Assembly (NCBI GenBank): GCA_034770075.1
Contig: JAVJAP010000118.1
Coordinates: forward strand, 620,001-684,000
DNA from: Aralia elata
Taxonomy: Eukaryota > Streptophyta > Magnoliopsida > Apiales > Araliaceae
Direction: 5' to 3'
DNA: 64,000 nucleotides
Below are positions 1 through 11,690 of this stretch, piece after piece (position 1 is the stretch's first letter; each line of letters begins with the position of its first letter). The translations under genes and the position numbers were made by a program. The notes beneath the pieces were generated by a model, which saw nothing but the letters and a program-made list of their open reading frames with translations, searched no databases and was not told the origin of the DNA.

Positions 1-1700
1 GAGTAAAAGTCATAAATCTAATATAAGTAGGTTTATGATTTTGGTATTTTTATGTTATGAAGTGTTATTGAGTCTTAGAACATGTTATCTTAACAAATTA
101 ATGCTAGTGGTACCATGTTTCACATAGTTAACCCAAGATATTTTGATCAAAGTAGACTCATAGACACTTCTACCCATTTTTTGAAATTTTAAAGTCCAAA
201 TCTGCTTCTGTAATATAAAGAAAGTTGTAGAGGGGGAAATTCTAATGAATTTAGACTCAAGAATCACCCAAAAATGTTTTGAAACGAAGAAGTTATGACA
301 GTTTCCGTAAAGGACGTCAAAGTTGAAAATTTCTTAGAGGCTCTCGGGTTTAAGGACTTAAAAATGAGTTTTTGAGCTAGGATGTTATGGAGCCTATAAC
401 ACCTATGAAAATAGTTAAGTCAAGTTATTATATGACATATGAAGTAATATAATACGATAAATCTAACCGCTTATGCACTAAATGATTGTGTAGGGTTATT
501 TTATCAAGTTTGAGTTTAGTGTTTATTATCCTAAACACCAAGGCAAGTCTTCTTACTTTGTTACCTTTATGCAAGTACTATATCTTGCTATCAATTGTTG
601 TGGAGTTATTGCTTCTTGTTCAGCATAACTTAAGAAATGAATCATTATTCATATATTGCTTGTTCGAGCTTAAATTGTTGTGTCAAGCCAAATTGTTTGG
701 TACGACATCTTATACTGAGAAATAGAACACCTTGATGTAAGGTGAACTGGAAAATTTCCCTTAAAATAAGGTGACGAAATTCCCTTAAGATAAGGTGACG
801 AACAGTTGATTTTATATCAACATAAAATGGTAGGATGATATGCATACTCCTAGGATATTGGTTAGGTTGATCCCCTACCAGATATTCGAAATCAAGCTTT
901 TCTAAGTCATTGAAGACTGATAGAACTAATTGAAATATATGGTTCATGTACAGAACCCTCAGTTATACATCTTTTGACATCTTTCAACTCAAACACCTTG
1001 TGTTTATATTTTCAAATAAACTTGTTGAGCATTTGTAGCTCATTCTTGCATACATCTTTCTTTGCAGTTTTAGATGGTAATCCCGAAACTTCAGGGACAG
1101 ACAAAGGAAAAAGACATGTTAATTAGTTTTATTTTACTGTTGTGAATGATTTCAAGTCTTATATGACTTTTGTTGTAATAAAGACACAGTATTGAGAATG
1201 ATGTAATTGAACTTAATAATATTGCAATATATTATCACCTTTTATTATGTTAATTACGTTATACTCTAATCTGTAAATTGTTTAGAATGGTTGTACTAAG
1301 TTAGTACAGTATCTATATGAACTATACATCTGAATGAGGGTATTTAAATGATATTGAAAGTCCTATAAGCTTTGAGGTTAAACTTAATGAGCGCCGGTAA
1401 GGTGCCATCTTTACCGGAATGTGCCCCTCAGTTCTATGGACAATCTTATTATTAATACTGTGAATGTCAGATAGATAGGAACTATCGATATGAAAGAGAT
1501 ATTCATCGGTTATAAATCTATACATCCAAGTGAGGGTATCCAAACACAGTTGAAGTTCTGGCGAGAACTATTAATTGTTATGGGATACTGTGAATCTTGG
1601 ATAGATAAAAGTTATATATGATGGAATATTTATAGTTGAATAGTATCACGTGAGCACCAAATCTGCTACAGGGAAGTGTAGAGAATTTGGGGGCGTCACA
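1..1700 (+). repeat. Decayed LTR-like sequence, probable 3' part of a Ty3/gypsy LTR
   Basis: No coding sequence is recognisable. The stretch ends in gggggcgtcaca (1689-1700), the same terminal string as the Tekay-type LTRs further right, but its body differs from them. It contains a diverged direct repeat of about 190 bp: 'tatacatc..gtgagggtat' and 'gatagata' blocks occur near 1325-1500 and again near 1520-1650. I infer an old LTR of another gypsy family whose 5' end lies outside the window. The family assignment is weak. Confidence 0.35.
756..803. repeat. 24-bp tandem duplication
   Basis: Two adjacent 24-bp units, 756-779 and 780-803, each ttccctta..ataaggtgacgaa, differ at two positions. 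Minor local duplication in the LTR-like stretch. Confidence 0.8.
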
Positions 1701-2202
1701 GTTGATTGGTATTAGAGGGATAAAATATTGGTGGTGATCCTTAAACTTATAGAATGTGGTAGATATTATAATCTACTTGACTCTTCTAATGGATTGTTCG
1801 TTCCGCTGCAGTTGTTGAATAAATATAACATTTTAAATCTCTGATTTATTTCGGTTGAAGGGTAAAGATAATTTTATTCTTCATTATCTTAGTCATGATA
1901 TTTCCTATTGGGCTATTTGTGCTCACCCTTTTCCTTTTTGTTCCATTGTTTTCTTCAGGAAAAGAGAGTGTAGCGGGGACTAGCCGGAGAATGGAGTGAT
2001 GGTCCGAGACAATAGAAGTATCTCAATACATCATTATTAGTGTGGCAATAAGTGTATTGAGAATTTAAGATGTATTTGCATTGTGTTGTCGTATTTTGCA
2101 CAACACTTATTAGTTGTAAATGGAAAATTTTGTATTTGTATTTTGTATAATGTTATTGGCGACTCAAAATGAGTTGTATGGACCTATTTTGGGGGCATCA
2201 CA
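1701..2202 (+). mobile_element. LTR fragment (3' end) of the Tekay-like A/B/C family
   Basis: This is closely similar to the last 500 bp of the LTR of element B (about 43360-43866). Shared blocks include ggataaaatattggtggtga, attataatctacttgactct, gaaaagagagtgtagcgggg and the terminal gggggc(a/g)tcaca. It abuts the preceding LTR-like sequence with no intervening internal region. It is therefore a truncated LTR or a recombination product. Confidence 0.8.
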
Positions 2203-2310
2203 CTAAATGCTATCGAGACGGTTTATTTATATATAAACTGTCGCCTATACATTTAGCGATGGTAAAAACCCTCGCTATAGACCGGTTCGCAGTGAACCAA
2301 CCCGTTGAAA
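2201..2310 (+). mobile_element. CACTA-like terminal/subterminal fragment
   Basis: It starts cactaaatgc and carries short inverted motifs of the type gacggttta / taaactgtcg and agcgatggt / ccctcgct. Such stem-forming repeats are typical of the subterminal regions of plant CACTA (En/Spm) elements. No opposite end or target duplication was found, and a microsatellite follows directly. Tentative. Confidence 0.35.
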
Positions 2311-2314
2311 AAGA

Positions 2315-2316
<2 letters not shown>

Positions 2317-2386
<70 letters not shown>
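2317..2386. repeat. Compound (TG)n(TA)n microsatellite
   Basis: About 19 TG units pass directly into about 16 TA units. The short open frame across it is an artefact of the repeat. Confidence 0.95.
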
Positions 2387-2388
<2 letters not shown>

Positions 2389-3926
2389 CATATACAATTT
2401 TAATGAAACAATATTACATATACATGATCAAATTTAATTGTAATGAAATAATTATCGGTACACGTCATATATAGCTATAGGTATAAATAAACGTGAAGAC
2501 AAACAAACAACTAGGATAATTACAAATTCCTTAAAAGGAAAACTTAAAGTGAGTTGAGAGAACTACACAAAATAATCTTTGATGTTTGAAGAACAATTGG
2601 AGGACAACTGCCTTTCCAAAATTGGGTAGAAATTCGTGCTGATAACGTATTATGAAACTTTATAAGCATAAAATAATATATTTAAAATCATATAGTATAC
2701 TTAATAAAGAGTAAATAGAATAATAAGAATAATGACGATTAGGGAAAATGATAGAACACTCTTATTTCATGTACATCGTTCTCATGATAATGCTCCTATT
2801 TATAGGCACATGTACATAAATACTTGTAAGCTCAAAGGTCATAGGAAAGTGTAGATTCAAACGAACCTGGAGAGATTCAAATAAACTTGAGAATGATGAA
2901 TGAACATAATAATGAGAAAGTGTAGGAATACATCTAGATATCCACATACTATGTATGATTTTATAACAAATGATGAAATATTTGAGCATAGTTACATAAT
3001 TTAACGATGAACTAGTAAATTAAGTGTTACTAATAATTACTTGTCTTTTTTCTTTTTCTTCTTTGAAATTTATTGAATTTGGGTTTACTATTTTCCCTTT
3101 TTACATTTTTTCACCTAAATAAAAAATAAAGAAAAGGGAAAAGAAACTAATTGTTCTTCTTCCCCAAAATTAGTGAAATTAACTCAAAATGATGAATCCG
3201 TACTTGAATCTCAACGCAATAATTTAATAACTTCCCCCAATTTATTAAAATCAGAATATAGGTTAGGATTTCATTTATTTTTTATGAAGCTAGAATTTAA
3301 ATTTAAATCAGTCTGTTGTACGGAAAATATGAAAATCGTAGAAATCGCCGGAAAATCAGCTTCCGGTCCGGAGTTCGGACAAGGAAAGAGAAACTAAATC
3401 TAACGGTTACATTTGAACCGCTAATCAGTGCATGTGAGAAACTGAATTTAAGAGCTTCCTTCTATTTCGAATTTGTTGATTGAGGTCGGAGATTTTCTAA
3501 TTCCACACCTATTTTTGCTAAATTTTCTTAAACTTTGTAAGCAAAGTTGGGGTGGACCCCATGGACGGGTGGACGTAGATTAGCCAAAAAAAAAAAAAAT
3601 TATCGATTCTTGTTGAATGTAAACATAATTAAATATAAATATATAAATAATTAATTGATGTGTTTAATCATAATAAAAGGCAAATATCTTTCTGTTGTAA
3701 TATAAATCTTTTTCGTAATTTTGGTATTTTGAGCGATTTATTCAGAAATCTGGATTAAGAGTGTTGTATATTGCGCACTGCTTAGTTTTGAAATTAATGG
3801 CAACTTATAAACAATTAAGTGTTTTGCAATTAGTGGTTAAGTCTTTTTCTCTTTTTTGTGAACAAATTACTGGTCAAGTCTACATAGGCTCAATTGCATA
3901 TCTTGTGTACTCTAGGGGTTCATATA
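2387..3926. other. Intergenic stretch without recognised features
   Basis: AT-rich sequence with only short, unconvincing open frames. There is an A14 run near 3586-3599. I see no gene, repeat family or RNA here. Confidence 0.5.
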
Positions 3927-4896
3927 GTCTGAAGTAGAGCTGACAAAATATAAGTTTGGTTTGGTTTTGGTTTACATAAAATGATTATGGGTCTAAATAA
4001 GAACTAAAATTACATTATCTATTTTTAATATGGGTTGTATAGTTTGAACCCAAATGGTTATGGTTTTAATATAGGTCGACCCATATTTTACTTTTTGAGA
4101 TTTATATACTTTCTCTCTTTTCATCTTCCTTTAATTAATTGTCTTTCTGTAATTTTTCTCATACATTATTTTTTTTAAAAAAAAATTAATATATTTATAC
4201 AATTTATTAATTTTTCTCTCTAAAAATTCTTATGTTTCTCTCTCTAAAAATTTGTACACTTTCTCTCTCTAGAAATTTTGTACACTTTGTCTCTCTAAAA
4301 TTTTTGTGCTTCTCTCTCTAGAAATTTTGTACACTTTCTCTCTCTAGAAATTATGTACAATTTCTCTCTCTAAAAATTCTTGTGTTTCTCTCTCTAGAAA
4401 TTTTGTACACTTTATTTCTCTAGAAATTTTGTATACTTTATTTCTCTAGAAATTTTGTACACTTTCTCTTTCTAAAAATTCTTATGTTTCTCTCTCTAGA
4501 TATTTTGTACACTTTATCTCTCTAAAAATTCTTGTGTTTATCTCTCTAGAAATTTTGTATACTTTCTTTAGAAATTTTGTATACTTTCTTTCTCTATAAA
4601 TTTTGTATACTTTCTCTCTAGAAATTTTGTACACTTTATCTCACTAGAAATTTTTAGAAATAATTTGAGATAAGTTTTAGAAAAAGAAAAATGAAGATAC
4701 AAACTAAATCATAGTTGAATTTGTTATATATGGGTCAAAACTAGTTAACTAGTTTAAACCCATATCTATTATTTATAATATGGTTCTAAAACCAACCCAA
4801 CTCATAACTTATAAAGTAGTTATCCAACTCATTAAATGTAAGTGGTTATGGTTAACCCAATGGTTTTAGAACTATATTGCCAGCTCTAGTCTGAAG
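3927..4896. mobile_element. Non-autonomous hAT-type element (MITE) with 8-bp target duplication
   Basis: The element body is 3935-4888. It is flanked by perfect 8-bp direct repeats gtctgaag at 3927-3934 and 4889-4896. The termini are inverted: tagagctgacaaaata on the left, and on the right the complement reads tagagctggcaatata. An 8-bp target duplication with TAGAGCTGNCAA-type ends is the hAT signature. There is no transposase frame. The subterminal regions are rich in GGGTT/AACCC motifs. The middle is an unusual CT-rich minisatellite. Confidence 0.9.
4214..4652. repeat. CT-rich minisatellite inside the hAT-type MITE
   Basis: Around 16 degenerate copies of a roughly 27-bp unit. The core is ctctctctagaaattttgta followed by cacttt. 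Some units have an alternative half, taaaaattcttgtgtt. The array makes up nearly half of the element. Confidence 0.9.
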
Positions 4897-4912
4897 AAAC
4901 TAGTATACCCTT

Positions 4913-5520
4913 TGTTCGAGATCGAGGATCACACACGCACACGACAGTATAGAATTAACGCAGAGATTTACGTGGTTCCCCAAAACCTGGGTATGTCCAC
5001 GGGCGGCTAGTTGTTTATTGATTCTCTTGATTGGGTTACATAGAGCTTTACAATAGATAGTATTTATAGTTACTAATCATATTCTAACCCTACTTCACAT
5101 TATGTCTCAAATACCCATAATGTCCTATCAGAAATCAAATAGAAAAACTGAGTTCGCCGAACGGCGCCCCCCGCACCGTTCCTTGGCTTCCACTGGCACG
5201 CCCCGCGCTAGTCCTCCAGAACCTAAAACCCGTCTATGGCGCGCCCCGCGCCGTTTCAAGCCTTGTCATGGCGCGCCCCGCGCTACCCTTGCAGAACGTC
5301 TCAAAAACCTTAGCGCGCCCCGTGCCACTCTGATGTTGTGCAATGGCGCGCCTCGCACCGTACCTACAATAACTCTGTACCATACCGCGGGGGGCTCTGC
5401 CCCTCGCACCCCCAAACCCTTCTGTTCAGTTCCAATGGGCCAATGCGTCGCGAAGCTCCGCTTCGCTCCGCACTCGGGCTTTTCCGTGAACTTTTCAGTT
5501 ATGAGCCACAAGTTCCAACA
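4913..5520 (-). mobile_element. 3' LTR of a truncated Ty1/copia element
   Basis: Read on the minus strand, the LTR starts TGTTGGAACTTG just after ccaaggtggacat, the usual copia polypurine context. It ends ctcgaaca at 4913. It lies directly downstream of the copia RNase H remnant at 5599-6295. Its middle (5160-5370) is strikingly GC-rich, with repeated ggcgcgcc/ccccgcgc blocks. The 5' LTR is absent, so no target duplication can be tested. Confidence 0.75.
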
Positions 5521-5598
5521 ATGTCCACCTTGGCGAATAACCTCGCCTACTTAGAAGATAAGCCACTTGTTCCAACCGGTTGGGGGGAATACGCCTCT

Positions 5599-6295
5599 CT
5601 AGCATGTAGAGACATTAACCAAGTCCAAGCAATGCTTGAACTTGTCCGCCGTCACAGTCTTTGTCAACATGTCAGCTGCATTCTCTGAAGTGTGCACCTT
5701 TTCCAATATCACATCACTCATAGCAATCAACTCTCTCACTTTATGAAATCTTACGCCGATGTGCTTGGTCCTTGCATGATAAACCTGATGTTTTGCCAAA
5801 TAAATGGCACTTGGCTATCACAATACAGCTGCACTCCTCCTTGATTTATGCCTAACTCATTCACAAAACCCTTCAACCACAATGCTTCCTTTCCAGCCTC
5901 AGCCAACGCCATATACTCAGACTCAGTAGTAGATAGAGGTACTAGAGATTGTACCATGGATCTCCAACAAATCGGTCCACCTGCTAGTGTAAACATATAT
6001 CCTGTTGTAGATCTCAAATCACCCAACCTCCCAGCATAATCCGCATCTACATACCCTACAATTGAAATCTGATCTTGTGGCTTCACAAACATAATCCCAT
6101 GATTTGCAGTACTCCGCAATTATCTGAATACCCACTTAACCGTTTTCTAGTGTTCTCTACCTGGATTTGCCATGTATTTGCTTACTGTGCTGACTGCATG
6201 TGCCAAATCGGGTCTTGTACATACCATCGCATACATCAAGCAACCGACTGCGCTCGCATAAGACACGTTCGACATATCCCAAGTCTCTTTATTTT
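5599..6295 (-). pseudogene. Ty1/copia polyprotein C-terminus (RT end and RNase H), broken
   Basis: On the minus strand the translation shows the end of copia RT (GCLMYAMVCTRPD), then RNase H motifs: VGYVDADYAG, LRSTTGYMFTL, STTESEYMALAEA, KEALWLKGFV. The usual C-terminal block follows (HARTKHIGVRFH, VHTSENAADMLTK, DKFKHCLDLV). There are at least two in-frame stops upstream of 6119, and a frameshift separates the DADYAG and HARTKH parts near 5790. Everything upstream (gag, protease, integrase, most of RT) is missing. This is a dead 3' remnant that ends in the adjacent LTR. Confidence 0.9.
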
Positions 6296-6574
6296 GGTGC
6301 TTTTAGGCGGATTATAAGCATTAAATTCATCGCACTAAAAATGATGTGGTTAATATGGAGCTTACGAGTTGTGGTTGTGAGTTAAATAAGTTATATTTTG
6401 ACAAACAAAATTCTCAAGTGTTATTGGACTCCAAAAACCTCAAAAGCCACAAACCAAACATGTTGTATCTAGGAATTTTTTATGATGCTTCTCAGCTAAA
6501 GCCACTTTTGCATTTTTTGTCTCCCTTTTATAGAGCCTTTGTTACTTGATATACATATTTAGAAACCTTTATTA

Positions 6575-6824
6575 TCCCTCGATTCCAAAATTAGATATAC
6601 ACTTTTCTTTTCTATTTGTTCCAAAATTAGATATATACTTCTAATTTTAAACTATAAAATTATGTGAAATTTCTAATATGTCATTGTTTATATTGTACTT
6701 AGATTAAGTATTATCATGCTATCAATACCATATTTTACCAAGGGTTAGAATTATATTTAAAAAATAAAATTATCCCTGAAATCGTCGTTTTATAAATATA
6801 TATCTAATTTTAAAATAGAGAGGG
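6575..6824. mobile_element. Stowaway-like MITE (Tc1/mariner type)
   Basis: A 250-bp element with inverted ends: tccctcgattccaaaattag on the left, and the complement of the right end reads ccctctctattttaaaatta. It is flanked by TA dinucleotides at 6573-6574 and 6825-6826. The CTCCCTC-type end and TA duplication fit Stowaway elements. There is no coding capacity. Confidence 0.75.
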
Positions 6825-6826
6825 TA

Positions 6827-8897
6827 TTATAAATTAAGAAAAAATCATCAATCGCCGTAAAATGTAGTTGTCTGTGAATTGCAATTTATACACATCTTTA
6901 TTTTGGTACTTCCCAATTAAGGGGAAAAATAAGTAGACTGAGACATATCCCTTCAAAGTGAGGCGTTCGAGAAAAAAAAAAAATAAGTACTCTTTTGTTG
7001 TACTGTCATGCCAAGCTACACTAAGAGTTGAATGCAGTAAATAAAGACCCAACTCAGATTACTAGTAGTATTTTTGAAATCGACTTGCTATCATCTATCT
7101 TTTCACTACTTCCACTTGTATACATTGCATATTTCTTGTGCCATCTTATTCACGGCTTATTATAATGTTCTACATGTATTCATCACAAGAACTGAACCCT
7201 TTTCTATTTTTATCAACAATGGTTTATTAGTATAGTAACATTAAACAATGAGACCAATTAAGAAATTAAAAAGATTACTCTTTTATTTATTTTTATAGAC
7301 ATACTAAATTATTTTAGAATTTTATTACTGCAAGACATCTTTACAGGAATTTAGGTTAGTATTTACAAAATAAAAATAAAGAAGGGGTGACCCATCCATA
7401 AATTCAAGTCAGTGTAATGCGGTAGTTTAATGTAATGGAGTTATTGTGGTAGGGAAGCTCCCTAATATCTTAATTATAATTGTAATCCATGCTCAGATTA
7501 ATAATAGCAAGTATTGCTAAAAAAAATTAACATATGTTGTCATAGTTGAACAGAATTCTTGGATACACCCTCGGCTTATAATGAAGAAACGAGCCCTTGA
7601 GGCTATTCACCCACACCTTAGGTTTACAAGCTTGAAATGTGGAATGTGTATTGTAGTTTTTGTGTGCATGCTCTGGAATGATCATATTACCAAACATAGT
7701 GAAGAAACGATGAACTTTTAAGCCACTGAATTTGTAGTAGAGGCAATGAACTTTTTCAGAGAAATCTAGTAGCTTGGTGACCTTATATACAAACATTTTT
7801 TTAAGTCTTATTTAACTAGTTTATTCTTCTGTTCTTATCATCCCCTTCTACACACACAAATTATAGTTTGAGCATCTCTATCGAGTAACTAAATTTTCAT
7901 CCTTTTGACGAGCAAATGCTAATGGTGTCAAGAATAAGCTGATGATGTATGTGCATAGCATGTCAATGAATGAATTACCAGTGGCATAGTTGCCATTGGT
8001 TAAGGAATCTGATAGAGGATCTCGACATATCTGGTTGGATAAAAATCCGAGATACAAACAGCATTGCGACTTTTACTGTCACTGTACATCACCCTTTGAT
8101 CTACTCCTGCACATAAGTTCTGATTTAGAAACTCCCTTATATATACGATACACTTTGACTGAGAAATAATATGGAAAATATTAAGAATTATGAATCTCAA
8201 ACTTAGAAACAGACCTATATTTCACACTGATACCCAATGCCGTGATTTATAGGTGTGACTCTGCTTTTTTATTTTTCCTGTATAACAGTTTCTATTGCTT
8301 TAGACAGCACCTAGCTGTCTGAGACTCTAGATTCTGATTTGTCGTCCAATGCCCTCTTACATTGTTACTTGTTGTAGTACCTTGCTCGGTTACATTTTTT
8401 TTACTTCTTGTAGTTCCTTTGCTCGTTTTGTACATTGTTACATAGACAGGAAATTTCCTTAAACATGAAAGTTGATATCGAAGAACAATTCTGTATGGTC
8501 AGCTGTGTGTCTTGTGCAAAATGTAGTATGTGACCGGGAAGCTAGTTGGGACAAAATTTTGTTGAGTATGTCCGTCATCTCATTCTATGCATCATTAAAA
8601 GTCAGTTCGAACAATTTGATTGGTTTGAGTACATGAAATTTGAAATTCACTTGAGGAAACTATGTTTCTTGTTTTGTATATTTCACTATGAAAAGGGATT
8701 GGAACAAGAGAGAACATTTTATTTTGAGTACAATGTTTTATTTTCTTTTGTTTTCTCTACATTTGTACTTTGTTGCATGATCTCACGCTGTCTTCGGTTA
8801 CACTTTCTAGAAGAAGATAGCAGCCCACCATTGAGTTGGGGCCGGAGAAAGTTACAGGGTCTACTAAAAAGGTAACCAGATGATGATGCACCTTTGC
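6827..8897. other. Intergenic stretch without recognised genes
   Basis: Several open frames of 60-110 codons occur on both strands, for example near 7527-7796 (minus) and 8546-8875 (plus). None shows a family motif I recognise. No repeat family was identified. Confidence 0.45.
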
Positions 8898-8963
8898 CTT
8901 ATTAATCCGATCCGTTGCACACTCAATGCTCTTATTAATCCGATCCGTTGCACACTCAATGCT
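8898..8963. repeat. Perfect 33-bp tandem duplication
   Basis: cttattaatccgatccgttg plus 13 further bases occurs at 8898-8930 and again, identically, at 8931-8963. It lies just upstream of the ELM2-type pseudogene. Confidence 0.95.
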
Positions 8964-9126
8964 CCTGAATCTACTGCATTTTCTGCTCCATATAGCATTG
9001 CCTAGTTCTTCTGGAGAATTTGTCCTGATACTAGTTAAAGGTTTAATTCAGCGAGTAGCCAAACTTGTTTAAGATTCCAAACTCATAAAACATGCAGAAG
9101 CCACAGTAACTGAATAATTGGACACC

Positions 9127-9663
9127 TCAAGGGCCTACACCAACAGATTGGGTGGAATACATAAATGACGACAACCTCAAACTGGCAATCCCAATCGGAC
9201 CTTGTTTTCAAGCCAATGTGCCCGAGTGGACTTGCCCACCTCACGAGATTTCTCATGGTGGTGAAATTGAACACGACACTTCAAGGAGGTTGGGCACTAG
9301 AATATGGCCTATTCATGACAACGACTTGTCAGGAACCAAAGTAGTTGTGATGGGGAAAGGGAGGCCTAATTTTAGTCTATGTGCCTCCTCTGGATCTCGA
9401 GAATGTGTTAAACTCCACATCGCTGTGAAAAGGACTCTACTGCAGTCAAAGTTTGGGCCCGTTTACTGGAGATGGAAATTCAATGAGATGGGAGACGGAT
9501 ATCCATGTTGTGGACTTTAGAGGAGCAGAAGAAGTTTGAATCTCTTGCGAAAATGAAACCCACCTCCCAGTGTAAAAGCTTTTTGAAGCCTGCGTTGGAG
9601 TGACCATAGTGAAGTACTACTTCAATGTACATATTCCTAGCCGAAGAGGCCCCTAATCCAAAT
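9127..9663 (+). pseudogene. ARID/ELM2-SANT-type protein pseudogene, copy 1
   Basis: The translation carries hallmarks of the ELM2-containing C-terminal part of plant ARID2-type chromatin proteins: IPIGPCFQANVPEWT, LGTRIWPI, MGKGRPNFSLC, SRECVKLHIAVKR and FGPVYWRWKFNEMG. A SANT-like stretch follows, EEQKKFESL. A frameshift near 9490 separates the FNEMG and EEQKKFES parts. A deletion removes the sequence equivalent to CLPCQSRE of copy 2. A second deletion between two 'gccga' strings removes the RMSRQTRLG part. It ends in ...ccctaatccaaatg and is followed at once by a second partial copy. No introns are visible in the matching part. No ARID domain is present here. Function lost. Confidence 0.8.
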
Positions 9664-9803
9664 GTTGGTGAAATTGAACACGACACTTTAAGGAGGTTGG
9701 GCACTAGAATATGGCCTATTCATGACAACAACCTGTCAAGAACCAAAGTAGCTGTGATGGGAAAAGGGAGGCCTAATTTTAGTCTATGTGCCTCCCTTGG
9801 ATC
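9664..9803 (+). pseudogene. ELM2-type pseudogene copy 2, left part (split by an LTR element)
   Basis: Repeats copy 1 from the GEIEHDT..LGTRIWPI segment through GKGRPNFSLCAS. It is then interrupted at 9808 by the LTR element at 9809-12807 and resumes at 12808. The start at tggtgaaattg joins directly to the tail of copy 1, so the two copies form a head-to-tail tandem duplication that predates the insertion. Confidence 0.8.
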
Positions 9804-9808
9804 CCAAG

Positions 9809-10304
9809 TGTTGGGGCATGATTTTGTGAACCCCGATTGATTTGGTGGGCCACGTTACGTGGCAGAATATTTCAGTCAAGAAGCTTGATTTTTGAGGGAT
9901 TCACAGTTCTAATTGACTTGTAATTTTCATACTTAATTTGACTTATTACTTCTAAGGAAACAAAATTCAATCCAATTATGAGGATTGCAGTTATAATAGG
10001 ATTTTATATAATGACTCTTATTTCTACTCAGGAAAGGGCGCATAAAATTAAGGAGGTGTGATCAACTATAAAAACATGGTCATAATTCAGGTTCTAAGTA
10101 CCTTACATATTATTTACTTTTATGTACTAGAGCAAATTACATACCTCTATTGTTAACATTTTCTAGCCTGTACTGATTCTCACACCAAAACTATTTCTCG
10201 GCGACCTCGGTCGTCAAGCTTCTCAGTGTGGTTGTATGTTTCCTGTGCAAGTTTCTCGCTCATTGTTCGATGATTCCGCGGGCAGATAGATTTTGGCATT
10301 AACA
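9809..10304 (+). repeat. 5' LTR of element H
   Basis: It starts tgttggggcatgat and ends ttttggcattaaca. A TATA-like ctataaaaac lies near 10067, and the right copy has ctataaatac. It pairs with 12314-12807. Confidence 0.9.
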
Positions 10305-10322
10305 TTGGCGCTAGAAGGAGGG
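10305..10322 (+). promoter_or_regulatory. Putative primer-binding site of element H
   Basis: ttggcgctagaaggaggg directly follows the 5' LTR. The TGGCGC start fits complementarity to a tRNA 3' CCA end. I cannot name the tRNA without a search. Confidence 0.6.
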
Positions 10323-11690
10323 CATGTGTTCTAGTGTCAAATAAAAATCACCAAATTTAATTTGTCAAAATCGCCTAGATTTTGATTGATATTTAATTAG
10401 CATAGGGAGAAATATTTAGAACCCGTCTTGATTTGAAGTCGAGCCATCAGAATCTAATTACCTCAAGAGGCGAAGCGGTATCACCACGGTACGCGATCTG
10501 GTGACAAAAACTTAGATAAGTACCAGACATACTCCTATATAATTGATGATATTTTATGCATTGATATCTTATTTAATATTATCATATTCATGTCATGTAT
10601 AATTTCAAGTAGGTTAGTTTTACATCATACACGTGTATCTATTAATATGGGCATGATAAAATTCCAAAAAAGAGGCTTCAGTCATCTCAACCATCCATTA
10701 TGGCCTTCGGCCATCGGTAATCATAAATTGAAAAAAGGAAAAGGGGGAATAACCCCTAATTACCTTCAGGCGACAGACTTCAGGGTCACTTCAGCAACTG
10801 CAATGCATGACATTCGACTATTCATGTGCCCACTGTTCCATGAGCTACATGGCTATCTCCTCTTCGTCATATACTTCACTTCGGCAAAGCATACCCAACC
10901 GACTCCAAATTAATCCCCAAGCAACAACGACTTTTTCCTCTGACAATTTCCTACATGGATTCGACAATTTATTGATGATTCCTATATTTGTGCTTTAATA
11001 TCAATATCGACACGCCATATATTCAATTGCTCCAAAGTTCAGCTACAATTCATTGGGGACTCAATACACTTCGACGACTTTGGGCTTGGCAGAATCAGAT
11101 TTAAGCTTTGGACATCCAACTTATGAGCAAAGGGTGCGGACTTAGTTCCTTTGTTATGCATCTTTGAGCTTCGATAATTCAACCTCGACAGTTAAGGCTT
11201 CGGCAGACCGAGTCTTGTCATCAATTTATTCTCTCTTTTCGACTTCAACAAATTGTTAGCATTGGCATTGACGAAAGGGTTCGGCATAGATTTAATCATC
11301 TTTAGATTCGACACACTAAAAATTACTCATCTTCGGCATCGGCAAATCCAAATTCTCTTCGGCCACCAAAACCAAACTCTATCATCGGATGATAGTATCC
11401 AATTTATTGGCAAACCCATCAGCACAACACGTGTAGTGCTCCCATTGGCAATCTTCTAGGGTATTCAATTGGCGAAGGGGAAAATATTCTTAGGCAAGAT
11501 ATAAGATTGGTATTTGTTCAGCGCTATATTAGATTCGGGCTAAATTGGCTGAGGGGGCAGGATATACAAGCCTGATATAAGCTTCGACGGTCCAAGATGT
11601 TCACCCATGACACTTCGAGCAGTGGCAACCCACTTCAGATGATAACAGCTTACTTCGAACTATATCACATCGGTCATTTTCATTATGTCT

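Noticed and set aside
1701..1715. Primer-binding-like ttggtattagag after an LTR end
   Set aside because: The string is better explained as mid-LTR sequence of the A/B/C family (gttgattggtgttacaggg at 43354), so it is not a PBS.
2169..2474. 101-codon ORF
   Set aside because: Most of it is the (TG)n(TA)n microsatellite translated as Cys-Val and Tyr-Ile repeats.
5102..5688. Overlapping ORFs in a GC-rich segment (150, 116 and 81 codons)
   Set aside because: They are produced by high GC content and few stop codons in the copia LTR. Frames on both strands are equally open and show no domain.
7527..7796. Minus-strand 89-codon ORF as a possible host gene fragment
   Set aside because: No recognisable family motif, no flanking exons, and length not unusual for chance.
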